DNA of 64,000 bases, from NCBI GenBank assembly GCA_963712825.1, contig CAVQJP010000025.1, positions 229,601 through 293,600 of the forward strand. The letters are read 5' to 3'. Shown in pieces: positions 8,941 to 17,283 of the stretch. The translations under genes were made by a program, and so were the position numbers. The stretch comes from AP-15 sp963712825. GTDB lineage: Bacteria > Pseudomonadota > Alphaproteobacteria > ATCC43930 > CGMCC-115725. The first letter of the stretch is position 1, and the number at the start of each line of letters is the position of its first letter. The notes under the pieces are model-generated. The model was not told where the DNA came from and searched no databases. It saw only the letters and a program-made list of their open reading frames with translations.

Positions 8941-9516
8941 GCGACCGGGCGAAAACCGCGTTCTTCTCGAATGTCAGCCACGAGTTTCGCACGCCGCTGA
9001 CCTTGATGCTCGGGCCGCTCGAGGACTTACTGTCGCGGCCGGCCGAACCCGGCCGGGCCGCCGACCGGGCGTTGCTCAACACCGCCCACCACAATGGCGT
9101 GCGGCTCTTGCGGCTGGTCAACAGCCTGCTCGACTTCTCCCGGATCGATCGCCGAGCGGAAGCTCGACCCAGATAGACCCGTCATGCAGCTTGACCAGCT
9201 CCTGCACCAAGGCCAGCCCAATGCCGCTGCCCTCAAAGGTGCGGGCGCGGGCGCCCTCGATGCGGTGAAAGCGCTCGAGCAGGATGCGTCGATCCGGCTG
9301 CTGTTCACCGATGTCGGGCTGCCCGGCGGGATGAACGGCCGCCAGCTCGCCGAAGCGGCGAGAGAGCGCCGGCCCAATCTTAACGTCTTGTTTACGACGG
9401 GTTATGCGCGCAACGCCATCGTCCACCACGGGCGGCTCGACCCGGGGGTCGAGCTGATCGCCAAGCCTTACACCTACGCGGCGCTGGCGCGAAAAATCCG
9501 CGACATGCTCGACTAA
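8937..9516 (+). pseudogene. hybrid histidine kinase remnant with an inverted ATPase segment
   Basis: On the plus strand 8937-9155 encodes a HisKA dimerisation domain with the phospho-His box (FFSNVSHEFRTPLTLMLGPL) and LLRLVNSLLDFSRIDRR. On the plus strand about 9262-9516 encodes a receiver domain (LLFTDVGLPGGMNGRQLAEA, then NVLFTTGYAR and IAKPYTYAAL). The piece between, about 9155-9290, encodes the end of a HATPase domain only when read on the minus strand (LLERFHRIEGARARTFEGSG then IGLALVQELVKLHDGSI). The HisKA frame ends at 9176. The N-terminal sensor and most of the ATPase domain are missing. This is what remains of a hybrid kinase after deletion and a local inversion. Confidence 0.75.
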
Positions 9517-9545
9517 GCCCCCTTAGGGCAAGCAGGCGAGCTGGA

Positions 9546-9932
9546 CTAGCGCTCGCGGTCGAGCGCGTCGTTGACCACTTGAATGACCGCCGCGAGCCGG
9601 AACGGCTTGCGCAAAAACGCCGTATACGTGCCCTTTGCGGCTGCGGCGACGGCGCTCTCCGGCAGCGAGCTCATGACGACGGCGGGGATGTCGCGCTGCT
9701 CCGGATCTTCCCGCATGGTCTTCAGCACCGCCGGGCCGTCCATTATCGGCATCATGAAGTCGAGCAGCACCAGATCCGGCCGCCGCTCCCGCAAGCGCTC
9801 CAATCCCTGCCGGCCGTTCATCGCGGTCACCACCTCGTGGCCGGCATCGGCCAACGCGGCTTCGAGCACTTCGGCGATGCTGTACTCGTCGTCGACCACG
9901 AGGATCAGCGCCACCTTATTCCTCGCTGCCAC
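9546..9932 (-). CDS. single-domain response regulator
   Basis: A 128-residue protein that consists only of a receiver domain: the acidic pair in LVVDDEYS (Asp14, Asp15), the phospho-acceptor Asp58 in LVLLDFMMPIMDG, the Ser of VVMSS and the Lys of FLRKPF. It has no output domain, so it probably signals by protein contact or as a phosphate relay. Its start overlaps the end of the KaiC-like gene by 17 bp, making it the last gene of a histidine kinase-KaiC-receiver operon. Confidence 0.9.
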   Translation of the reverse strand: MAARNKVALILVVDDEYSIAEVLEAALADAGHEVVTAMNGRQGLERLRERRPDLVLLDFMMPIMDGPAVLKTMREDPEQRDIPAVVMSSLPESAVAAAAKGTYTAFLRKPFRLAAVIQVVNDALDRER

Positions 9933-11427
9933 GCCTGGGACCCAAAGCCGACGTCGAAACCGGATATCCGCCGTGCAGCGCAGCTTGCGCCAATATCGCC
10001 TCGGCGCTGGACGGATCGGCTTCGATGAGCAGGCCGTTTCGAGTGATGGTGAATTTGTGGAATGCCGAGTTGATCTCCGCGTCGCGGACTTTCAGCACCG
10101 AAATGATCCGGTGCACCTCCGAGCGCAGCTCGACGTAGCGCATCACCAGGATGATCTCGGCAATGCTCGAGACCCCATTCAGCGACAGGCCGCTCAGCGG
10201 AAGTCCGGCAACCGAGCCGACAAGATCGGCTTCCGAGGTATAGACGCTGCTGACCCCGAGCCCGCGAAACTCGGTGCTGAACGCCGAAAAGATGTGCCCA
10301 ATGCGCCCGCGGTCGGTCGCCAATCTCTCACATCCCTGGAGACCGTCGATAAACAGGCGGCGCACTCGCCGGCGCTTTACGGCCGCGACCAGCGATTGGC
10401 ACGCCTCGTCGAGCAGTCCTTGCGTGTTCGGCCGCCAAATAATCTCGACATGCCCTTCTCCGACCAGCCGCTCGAGCGGCAGGCCAAGCACCCGCGCCTT
10501 GTCCAGGATTGCCGCCGGGCTCTCATAAAACCCGAAGAGCAGGCCGGGGTTTTTCGCGTCGCACTGGCTCAGGAAATGCAGGCCGAAGGTGGTCTTGCCG
10601 ATCCCCGGCGGACCGATCAGCAGCGCCGTCGAGCAATGCGGAAAACCGCCGCCCATCATGCGGTCGAGCTGGGCGAGGCCGGTGGTCAAGGGCGGCCCGC
10701 TGACGCGCTCCGCCGCGGCAGGCGCACCGATCGATGCTTCGGTGCGCGGATAGACGACGATCCCGTCGCCGGTGATGCGGTACGAGTGCTCGCCGCGCAT
10801 GTAGCCGGAGCCGCGCAGCTTGTGAACCTGCAGGCTTCGCTCGGCACGCCTGCCGTAGAGCTGGGTCTGGAGCTCGATGACGCCGTCGACCAACGTATGC
10901 TCGGCGGAGATCGGTTTCGCGCCGGTCAGCACCAGCATCGTGCAGTTTGCCAGGGTGGCGTGCGCCTGAAGCTGGTGGACAAACTTCTTGAGCTCGCGGG
11001 TGGATGCGGCGGTGTCCTCGATCGCCGACAGCCCGTCGAGCACCAGGATGCTGGCGTCGTGGCCTTGCATCTCGCGCCGCAGCAAATCCAGCACGCCCGC
11101 CATCCCGGCTTCTTCCAGCACCCGAAAGGCGCTGATGAAATAGAGGCGGTCGGGGATTGCCGCCTGCTCGAAAAAACCGAGCTGGCCGATATGCAGCAGC
11201 ATGCGCGCGTGGCTCTCGGCCAGCAGAGTCACGTAGAGGGCGCGGCCGCCGCTCGCGACATGACGGAAGCAGATCTGATTGCCGAGGATGGTCTTCCCCG
11301 ACCCAGGGGAGCCCTGGATGATGTATATGCCGTCGCGCAAAAAACCGCCGCGAAGGATCGTGTCCAGCCCGGGAACGCCGGTGGCGACGCGTTCCAGCTT
11401 TGGTCCGCCTGTCTGATCAGCGCGCAT
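9916..11427 (-). CDS. KaiC-like two-domain RecA-superfamily ATPase
   Basis: A 503-residue protein with two KaiC/RAD55-type ATPase domains. The first has TGVPGLDTILRGGF and Walker A QGSPGSGKT (about residues 38-46). The second has LAQLDRMMGGGFPHCS and Walker A GPPGIGKTTFG. Walker B-like strands ILVLDGLSAIED and LFIDGLQGCE follow in each domain. No kaiA or kaiB is present nearby, so a circadian role should not be assumed. In non-cyanobacterial genomes, KaiC homologues fused or linked to kinases and receivers are thought to act in signalling. It lies between a histidine kinase (11-bp overlap) and a receiver protein (17-bp overlap), strong evidence that the three proteins work as one switch. Confidence 0.9.
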   Translation of the reverse strand: MRADQTGGPKLERVATGVPGLDTILRGGFLRDGIYIIQGSPGSGKTILGNQICFRHVASGGRALYVTLLAESHARMLLHIGQLGFFEQAAIPDRLYFISAFRVLEEAGMAGVLDLLRREMQGHDASILVLDGLSAIEDTAASTRELKKFVHQLQAHATLANCTMLVLTGAKPISAEHTLVDGVIELQTQLYGRRAERSLQVHKLRGSGYMRGEHSYRITGDGIVVYPRTEASIGAPAAAERVSGPPLTTGLAQLDRMMGGGFPHCSTALLIGPPGIGKTTFGLHFLSQCDAKNPGLLFGFYESPAAILDKARVLGLPLERLVGEGHVEIIWRPNTQGLLDEACQSLVAAVKRRRVRRLFIDGLQGCERLATDRGRIGHIFSAFSTEFRGLGVSSVYTSEADLVGSVAGLPLSGLSLNGVSSIAEIILVMRYVELRSEVHRIISVLKVRDAEINSAFHKFTITRNGLLIEADPSSAEAILAQAALHGGYPVSTSALGPRRGSEE

Positions 11428-12247
11428 CGGCTTGGTCGCGCACCAGGAGCGGCAGGGTCACGGCAAAGGTCGAGCCGGCGCCGGGGTTGCTCGACACGGC
11501 GATCTCGCCCTGCATTGCCTGGACGAGCTGACGCGTGATCCACAGGCCGACCCCGAAGCCGCCGTTTGTGCTGTTGCGGTTGAGCTGGCGGAACCGCTCG
11601 AAAATCTGCGCCTGGTCCGGAGCCGGTATGCCGATGCCTTCGTCCCGCACCGACAATCGGGCCTTTTCGCCGTCGCTCGACAACGCGACTTCGATGGGCT
11701 GCCCGCAACCGTAGCGAATGGCATTCGACAGGAGATTCTCCAAAATCTGCTCCATTGCCGTCTCATCGCAACAGCCGACGATCCCGTCCTGCAGCTTGAG
11801 CCGGACCCGGCAGCCGGCGCGCTCGGCCGCGGGAAGCATGCTCATCGCGGCATGCCTGACGAGCGCCGCCAGATCAACCTCGGCAAGTTGCAGCGCCAGG
11901 CTGTCGGCATTGATGCGCGACACGTCGAGGAGGACGGTCGCGCGCCGGATATAGGCGTCGACCAGGCGCTCGAGCCGCTCGAGGCCCTGCACGATCCCCT
12001 TCGGCACGGTTTCGGGGCTGCGCCGCGCCCGGGCCAGCAGCAGCTCGATGCGCCCTCTGATCGGCGTCATCGGGTTGCGCAACTCGTGCGCCGCGATCGC
12101 AAGAAAGTCGTCGCGCGCCCGCAGCTCCGCTTCGAGCTCGGCAATGCGCGCCGCCAGCAGCTCTTCGCGGCCTGTCTTGGCGATATGGGCCGCAGACCCG
12201 TGGGGCGGGACTCCTTTTGCTGCGCGCATCCGCTTTGCCGTGTGCAT
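11417..12247 (-). CDS. sensor histidine kinase (HisKA-HATPase), soluble
   Basis: A coiled-coil start (EELLAARIAELEAELRARDD) leads into a HisKA domain with the phospho-His in FLAIAAHELRNPMTPIRGR. A HATPase domain follows, with N box ILENLLSNAIRYG, G1 box DEGIGIPAPDQ, F box IFERFRQLNR and G2 box GFGVGLWITRQLV. No transmembrane or complete sensor domain is present, so it is cytoplasmic and probably senses through a partner such as the KaiC-like ATPase encoded next. The start is taken at MHTAKRMRA, which follows AAGGGCG; longer starts at 12289 or 12403 are possible. It overlaps the KaiC gene by 11 bp and is the promoter-proximal gene of the operon. Confidence 0.88.
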   Translation of the reverse strand: MHTAKRMRAAKGVPPHGSAAHIAKTGREELLAARIAELEAELRARDDFLAIAAHELRNPMTPIRGRIELLLARARRSPETVPKGIVQGLERLERLVDAYIRRATVLLDVSRINADSLALQLAEVDLAALVRHAAMSMLPAAERAGCRVRLKLQDGIVGCCDETAMEQILENLLSNAIRYGCGQPIEVALSSDGEKARLSVRDEGIGIPAPDQAQIFERFRQLNRNSTNGGFGVGLWITRQLVQAMQGEIAVSSNPGAGSTFAVTLPLLVRDQADAR

Positions 12248-12579
12248 TCGCCCTTGCCGTTTGTGGCTGGTCCTCGACAAAACGTGCATCGTGCCATTCC
12301 GCTGAAAGAGCGAAAGCTCGGGCGGCTGCACCCCCGCAACTTGGGCAAACAACAGGGAGCAACGCGCGTTCCGATTTCGCCGCCTAATCGGGCGCGCGTG
12401 CAAAGCTGCCCGAGTTGGGGAGTTGGAACCGGCCCTTGCGGCTCTCGTTTACCCTGCACCGCGCCGCTACTACTGCGGTGTTGTTTTAATTCAAACCTTA
12501 CCCGCAGCTTCGGGTCGGAGAGGGCGGAGCGCCGCCGCTTCGCCGCCCCGTTGTGGCGGTCGACGATCGGAGGACGGCG

Positions 12580-13752
12580 ATGAGGGCTCTAGTCTGGCAC
12601 GGCACCACCGACATCCGCTGCGACACGGTTCCGGATCCCAAGATCGAGGACGACCGCGACGCCATCATCAAGGTAACGAGCTGTGCTATCTGCGGGTCGG
12701 ACCTGCATCTCTACGACCACTTCATGCCGGGCATGAAAAAGGGCGACATCATGGGCCACGAGACCATGGGGGAAGTGGTCGAGGTCGGCTCCGGCGCCAA
12801 GAGCAAGCTCAAGGTCGGCGATCGCATCGTCGTGCCGTTTACGATCATCTGCGGCGAGTGCGAGCAGTGCCGGCGCGGCAACTTCTCGGTCTGCGAGCGC
12901 ACCAACCGCAACAAAGAGATCGGCGACACGGTGTTCGGCCATACCACCGCGGGCCTTTTCGGCTACACCCACCTGACCGGCGGCTATCCGGGCGGGCAGG
13001 CGGAATATCTGCGGGTGCCCTTTGCCGACGCGACGCACATCAAGGTGCCCGACGGCGTGCCGGACGAGAAGCTGTTGTTTCTCAGCGACATCTTTCCGAC
13101 CGGCTGGCAGGCCGCGGTGCAATGCGACATCGAGCCGACCGACACGGTCGCGATCTGGGGCTGCGGCCCGGTCGGGCAGATGACGATCCGCAGCGCGATC
13201 CTGCTCGGCGCCAAGGAGGTCATCGCGATCGACCGTCTGCCCGAGCGGCTGTCGATGGCGGAAGCCGCCGGCGCCACGACGATCAACTTCGAGGAGGAGA
13301 ATACGGTCGCGCGGCTCAACGAATTGACCGGCGGCAAGGGACCCGAGAAATGCATCGACGCCGTCGGTCTCGAAGCCCACGCGACCGGCTCGATCGACGC
13401 GATGTACGACCGCGCCAAGCAGGCGATGATGCTGGAAACCGACCGGCCGCATGTTCTGCGCGAGATGATCTATGTCTGCCGGCCGGCCGGCACCTTGTCG
13501 ATTCCCGGCGTCTATGGCGGGCTGCTCGACAAAATTCCGTTTGGGGCATTGATGAACAAGGGCCTGACGGTGCGCACCGGCCAGACACACGTCAACCGCT
13601 GGAGCGACGATCTGCTGCACCGGATCCTGGACGACGAGATCGACCCGTCCTTTGTCATCACCCACAAGGTCGCTCTCGACCAGGGACCGGAGATGTACAA
13701 GGCCTTCCGCGACAAGCAGGACGGCTGCATCAAAGTCATGCTCACGCCTTGA
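12580..13752 (+). CDS. zinc-dependent alcohol dehydrogenase
   Basis: A 390-residue medium-chain dehydrogenase with the catalytic zinc ligands Cys38 (AICGSDLHLYDHF) and His60-Glu61 (IMGHETMG). It has a four-cysteine structural zinc loop (CGECEQCRRGNFSVC) and a Rossmann motif (AIWGCGPVGQMTIRSA). The long insert between the structural zinc loop and the cofactor domain resembles the formaldehyde dehydrogenase-like branch, but the substrate is not determinable. The start is the ATG preceded by GGAGG; a GTG at 12553 is less likely. It is followed after 11 bp by a small membrane protein, probably in one transcript. Confidence 0.9.
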   Translation: MRALVWHGTTDIRCDTVPDPKIEDDRDAIIKVTSCAICGSDLHLYDHFMPGMKKGDIMGHETMGEVVEVGSGAKSKLKVGDRIVVPFTIICGECEQCRRGNFSVCERTNRNKEIGDTVFGHTTAGLFGYTHLTGGYPGGQAEYLRVPFADATHIKVPDGVPDEKLLFLSDIFPTGWQAAVQCDIEPTDTVAIWGCGPVGQMTIRSAILLGAKEVIAIDRLPERLSMAEAAGATTINFEEENTVARLNELTGGKGPEKCIDAVGLEAHATGSIDAMYDRAKQAMMLETDRPHVLREMIYVCRPAGTLSIPGVYGGLLDKIPFGALMNKGLTVRTGQTHVNRWSDDLLHRILDDEIDPSFVITHKVALDQGPEMYKAFRDKQDGCIKVMLTP

Positions 13753-13763
13753 AGGGAAATCCG

Positions 13764-14312
13764 ATGTCCAGCGTCCCACGCACTGCCTTGGCCGGCTCCT
13801 CCCGCTCGGTGAACGACCGGATGGCCAAGGGTCTCGGTTATTTCTCGCTGGCGCTCGGCGTGGCCGACATCGCGGCACCGCGCCTGATCTGCCGCGCGGC
13901 CGGTCTTGATGGTCATGAAGCCCTGCTGCGCGCCTATGGCGGACGCGAGATCGCCACCGGCCTGGCGATACTCGGCAGCCACGACGCCACACCTTGGGTG
14001 TGGGGCCGCGTCGCCGGCGACGCGATCGACCTCGCTACAGTCGCCGCGACCGCCAAGGAGCTGAAAAGCCCGAAGACCTTGGCGATGCTCGCGGTGCTGG
14101 CGGCGGCGACCGCGCTCGACGTGTTTTGCGCGACCCGGCTTGCGGGCGAGAAAGGCCGGCGCGCGACCGCCCGCGCCGACTACCGCGACCGCAGCGGCTT
14201 TCCGCGCGGGGTCGAGGCGGCGCGAGGTGCCGCGCGCGACAAGCGCTCGTCCGACGGCAAAGGCTCGTGGACCCACCAGCAATCGCGCGAAAACGCCGCG
14301 GCAGGCAAATAA
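13764..14312 (+). CDS. small membrane protein, N-terminal domain type of 'cyclase/dehydrase' proteins
   Basis: A 182-residue protein with three or four short hydrophobic segments (GLGYFSLALGVADIAAP, AYGGREIATGLAILG, TLAMLAVLAAATALDVFCAT). The sequence pattern, including LLRAYGGREIATG and RVAGDAIDLATV, is that of the membrane part usually fused to SRPBCC 'cyclase/dehydrase' domains. Here that second domain is absent and replaced by a charged, probably disordered tail (about residue 135 onward). A ribosome-binding site GAAGGGAA precedes the ATG, 11 bp after the dehydrogenase. Its function is unknown. Confidence 0.7.
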   Translation: MSSVPRTALAGSSRSVNDRMAKGLGYFSLALGVADIAAPRLICRAAGLDGHEALLRAYGGREIATGLAILGSHDATPWVWGRVAGDAIDLATVAATAKELKSPKTLAMLAVLAAATALDVFCATRLAGEKGRRATARADYRDRSGFPRGVEAARGAARDKRSSDGKGSWTHQQSRENAAAGK

Positions 14313-14331
14313 GCAAACTTGCTGCGGCGCC

Positions 14332-14987
14332 TCACCCGCCCAGTACCGACTTGAGCTTGGCGACGGCGCTGCCGGGGCTGGTCAGCACCGGCCGGCCGAG
14401 GGCGGTGCTCGCCGCGGCCGCCGCCCGCGAGGTCGAGAAGTGGGCAAGCAGCACCGCGTCGCAATCGCCAAAGCGCGGCGCCGCGGCGGCAACGAGCCGG
14501 TTATGGGTGGCGTCGTCGCCGGCCTTCAGCGCCGCCATCGCACCAGGCACGCAATAGGTCTCGATCGTCGCCGGCGAATTGCGGGAGGCGGCGAGCTGGC
14601 GGAACTCGTCTTCCATCGACGCGACGCTCGGTGCGAAAGTCGCGAGCATGCGATCCGGCGGCCGGCGGCGAGCGCCGCCTCGAACATCGCCTCATTCGGC
14701 TTCAGCACCGGGACCGGTATCCGCGCCGCCGCCGCCTCGATCGCCTCGCCAAAGGCCGAGCAGGTAAAGAGGATGCCGGCCGCTCCGGTCGAGCGGGCAT
14801 AGGCCGCGAGCGCCAGGATGCGCTTGGTCATCGCTGCGGTCAGCGCCCCGTCGCGCTCGCGGTCGAGGCTCAGCGAGTTGTCGAGAATGTTGGCGCACTC
14901 GGCCGCCGGCCACAGCTCGCGGAACGCCGCCTCGACCGGTGCGATCGCAACCGAAACGGCATGGACCAAGGCGATGCGGGCAGTCAT
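14332..14987 (-). pseudogene. aspartate/glutamate racemase family protein, frameshifted
   Basis: The first part (MTARIALVHAVSVAIAPVEA) carries the catalytic-cysteine strand in ILFTCSAFGEAIEAAA. The second part, in another frame, begins MLATFAPSVASMEDEFRQL and includes AVLLAHFSTSRAAAA, the expected second half. They join if one base (a G) is restored near 14650, in the codons reading GRRI|MLATF. Otherwise the protein has normal length (about 218 residues) and no other damage. It could be a genuine young pseudogene or a one-base assembly error. Members of this family racemise amino acids or act as decarboxylases; the substrate is unknown. Confidence 0.75.
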
Positions 14988-15341
14988 GGCCGGTTCCTGT
15001 CAGTCGGGGTGCGACGCACCCCAAATTCCCGTTCAATCGGGAAAAATGCGCGACATCGCTCAATTTGCCGGATTTTCGCAAGGCGTCTCTGCGGATTGGA
15101 GGCATTTCCCGTGCCCGTCCAAGCGGGAACTGTGGTCTCCTAAACGGGAGCTTTCGCCTGGAGCCGGGAATGACATCTCTGAACCCGAAATCTCGAAATG
15201 CGGCGTCGCACAGCCTCGCGGGACCGGAACGAGTTGCACTGGGGTAGGCTGCGCCATCATTGTGGCGAAATTCGCTCCGGTCCGTATTCCTGCCCGGCCT
15301 CGCCGCGACACGGAAAGATCCCGTCTGCGCATCCGCGCAAT
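14988..15341. other. gene-free interval with several short inverted repeats
   Basis: No plausible coding frame on either strand. The stretch contains several imperfect palindromes rich in CCCG/CGGG (for example around 15026-15040 and 15119-15155) that look like decayed intergenic repeats. It ends at the terminator hairpin. Confidence 0.5.
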
Positions 15342-15366
15342 CGCCGGCCTCATGGCCGGCTTTTTT
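15342..15366 (+). terminator. rho-independent terminator
   Basis: GCCGGC-ctcat-GGCCGGC forms a short strong stem and is followed directly by six T residues at 15361-15366. It points rightward, towards the oppositely oriented tRNA-Arg, so it would stop plus-strand read-through. The transcript it serves is not evident. Confidence 0.65.
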
Positions 15367-15506
15367 GTGCGGCCGTTTTTTTGTGCGGGAACGGCGCGCG
15401 AACTTCCGTGTCACTCTCGTGCCGGCCGCTCGGGTCTGTTCACGTTCGCGTTCGTTGCGGCCGGATAACAATCGGCTGAAAACCTGGTGAAAGTCGGCGG
15501 AATTGT

Positions 15507-15583
<77 letters not shown>

Positions 15584-15845
15584 ACGAATTTTCTCGGCAG
15601 CGGGGCTTGGATACAACCCGTGTCCGGGAGATGCAAGGGAGATCGGGCGGGGCGCTTGCCTGCGCCGATAGATTGCGGGCCGTCGGGCGGAAGGCCGAGC
15701 GCCGAGGCGATTGTCACCCCGGAGCGGCAAAATCTTTGGCGGAGCAAAAGCGCAGGTTTGATGGTAGATAACAGGACGGAATTTTGACGTCCGTCGCCGG
15801 CCGTATATTAACCACCCCGAAATCCGCTCGCCGCATGATCCGTTA

Positions 15846-16781
15846 ATGAACCAGGAACTGGTTGAAAAGCTCGAGCGCCGTTTTGGCCGGCTGCATTCGC
15901 GGCAGCGGCTCGGCATCGAGGACGAGCACGAGGCGCGCGCCGGCGGCGCCAGCGCCGCACCGCGACCGCGACGCTGGTATCTGAGCCCGATTGTCGTCGG
16001 CGGGACGCTCCGGCTCGCCGGCCTCTATTGGCGGGCGCGCCGAAATGCCGAACGCATCGAGATCCGGCGCCATCCCGTCGTTCTTCCGGGGCTGCCGCGC
16101 GCGCTCGACGGCTTTACAATTCTTCAGCTCAGCGACCTTCACGTCGACATCAACCCGGCAGCGATGCGAAGGCTCGCCGAATTGCTGCCGCCGCTCAGCT
16201 ACGATTTGTGCGTGCTGACCGGAGACTACCGCGGCAAGACCTTTGGCCCCTGCGAGGCGACGATCGCGGGCATGGCGCGCATCCGCGAGCGCATTGCCGG
16301 TCCGGTCTACGCGGTTCTCGGCAACCACGATTCGATCCGGATGGCGCCGGCGCTCGAGGAAATGGGCATCCGCATGCTGGTCAACGAGGCCGAGCCGGTG
16401 CTGCGCGACGGCCAAGTCCTGTACCTTGCCGGCATCGACGACGCGCACTATTACCGGGTCGACAACATCGAAAAGGCGGCGGCGCAAATCCCGCATGGCG
16501 CGTTTTCGATCTTGCTGTCGCATACGCCGGAAATCTATCGCCAGGCGGCCCATGCCGGTTTTGATTTGATGCTGAGCGGTCACACCCATGGCGGTCAGAT
16601 CTGCCTGCCGGGGGCGATCCCGCTGACGCTCAACTCGGCGCTGCCGCGCCGCATGGGGTCCGGGTCGTGGCGCTACGGCCGAATGATCGGCTACACCTCG
16701 GTCGGGGTCGGCTCCTGCGTGCTGCCGGTCAGGATCAACTGCCCGCCGGAAATCACGCTGCACCAGTTGCGCGCGGCCTGA
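15846..16781 (+). CDS. metallophosphoesterase, membrane-associated (YkuE/YaeI-like)
   Basis: A 311-residue calcineurin-like phosphoesterase. The metal-binding motifs appear in order: LQLSDLHVDI, VLTGDYRGKT, VLGNHDSIRM, ILLSHTPEIY and LMLSGHTHGGQICLPG. About 95 residues precede the catalytic domain and contain a weakly hydrophobic segment (WYLSPIVVGGTLRLAGLYW) that could anchor it to the membrane, as in YkuE/YaeI-type enzymes. These act on lipid A precursors or phospholipid-linked phosphates; here the substrate is unknown. Confidence 0.88.
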   Translation: MNQELVEKLERRFGRLHSRQRLGIEDEHEARAGGASAAPRPRRWYLSPIVVGGTLRLAGLYWRARRNAERIEIRRHPVVLPGLPRALDGFTILQLSDLHVDINPAAMRRLAELLPPLSYDLCVLTGDYRGKTFGPCEATIAGMARIRERIAGPVYAVLGNHDSIRMAPALEEMGIRMLVNEAEPVLRDGQVLYLAGIDDAHYYRVDNIEKAAAQIPHGAFSILLSHTPEIYRQAAHAGFDLMLSGHTHGGQICLPGAIPLTLNSALPRRMGSGSWRYGRMIGYTSVGVGSCVLPVRINCPPEITLHQLRAA

Positions 16782-16791
16782 ACGCCGCCAG

Positions 16792-17280
16792 TCAATAGGG
16801 CCGGTCGCGCAGGTCGAAGGCATAAAGCACGCGCGACAGTACGATCTCGCCGACAAAGAACAGCGCCACGCCGAGCGCGACGTCGGCGATCGTCAATGAC
16901 AATGGGCCGAGGCAGGCGAGGAGCGGGAACAGCGATTCCGGGATCTGGTCGACGCCCACGGCCGGGCTGCTCGACAACCGGCCAAGGCGGCGCTTGACAA
17001 AGCTCGAAAACAAATCGCCGGCCATCGCGAGACAACCGACCAGCAGCCCGATTTCCCAGCCAAGCCCCACCAGCGCTGCGCCCGCCGTCGTCACCAGGAT
17101 CGCGCAACCCACGCCGCGCCAAGTCTTCGCCGGTCCGAACACCGGCCGGCCATCGACAAATTGGCGGTCGCCGTCGACCGGGTACGAGAAATGCTTGCCA
17201 AAAAGCTTTCGCGCCATCAGCGGCGTGCCGTTGGCGAGGGCGACCAGGACCAGCAGGGGCAAGAGAAACGGCGACGGCAT
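16792..17280 (-). CDS. CDP-archaeol synthase (CarS/DUF46) family membrane protein
   Basis: A 162-residue integral membrane protein with four or five hydrophobic segments and both signatures of the CarS/CdsA-related family: FGPAKTWRGVGCA and GDLFSSFVKRRLGR, followed by GVDQIPESLFPLL. Archaeal members transfer CMP from CTP to unsaturated archaetidic acid. Bacterial members are common in alphaproteobacteria, and their substrate (probably a phosphatidic-acid-like or polyprenyl phosphate) has not been settled. It starts 3 bp after the lipase-like gene on the same strand, suggesting one transcript and a shared role in lipid metabolism. Confidence 0.82.
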   Translation of the reverse strand: MPSPFLLPLLVLVALANGTPLMARKLFGKHFSYPVDGDRQFVDGRPVFGPAKTWRGVGCAILVTTAGAALVGLGWEIGLLVGCLAMAGDLFSSFVKRRLGRLSSSPAVGVDQIPESLFPLLACLGPLSLTIADVALGVALFFVGEIVLSRVLYAFDLRDRPY

Positions 17281-17283
17281 CGG

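Noticed and set aside
9583..11538. A 651-codon open frame opposite the KaiC-like and receiver genes
   Set aside because: Antisense shadow of two well-supported genes; low-complexity translation with no family features.
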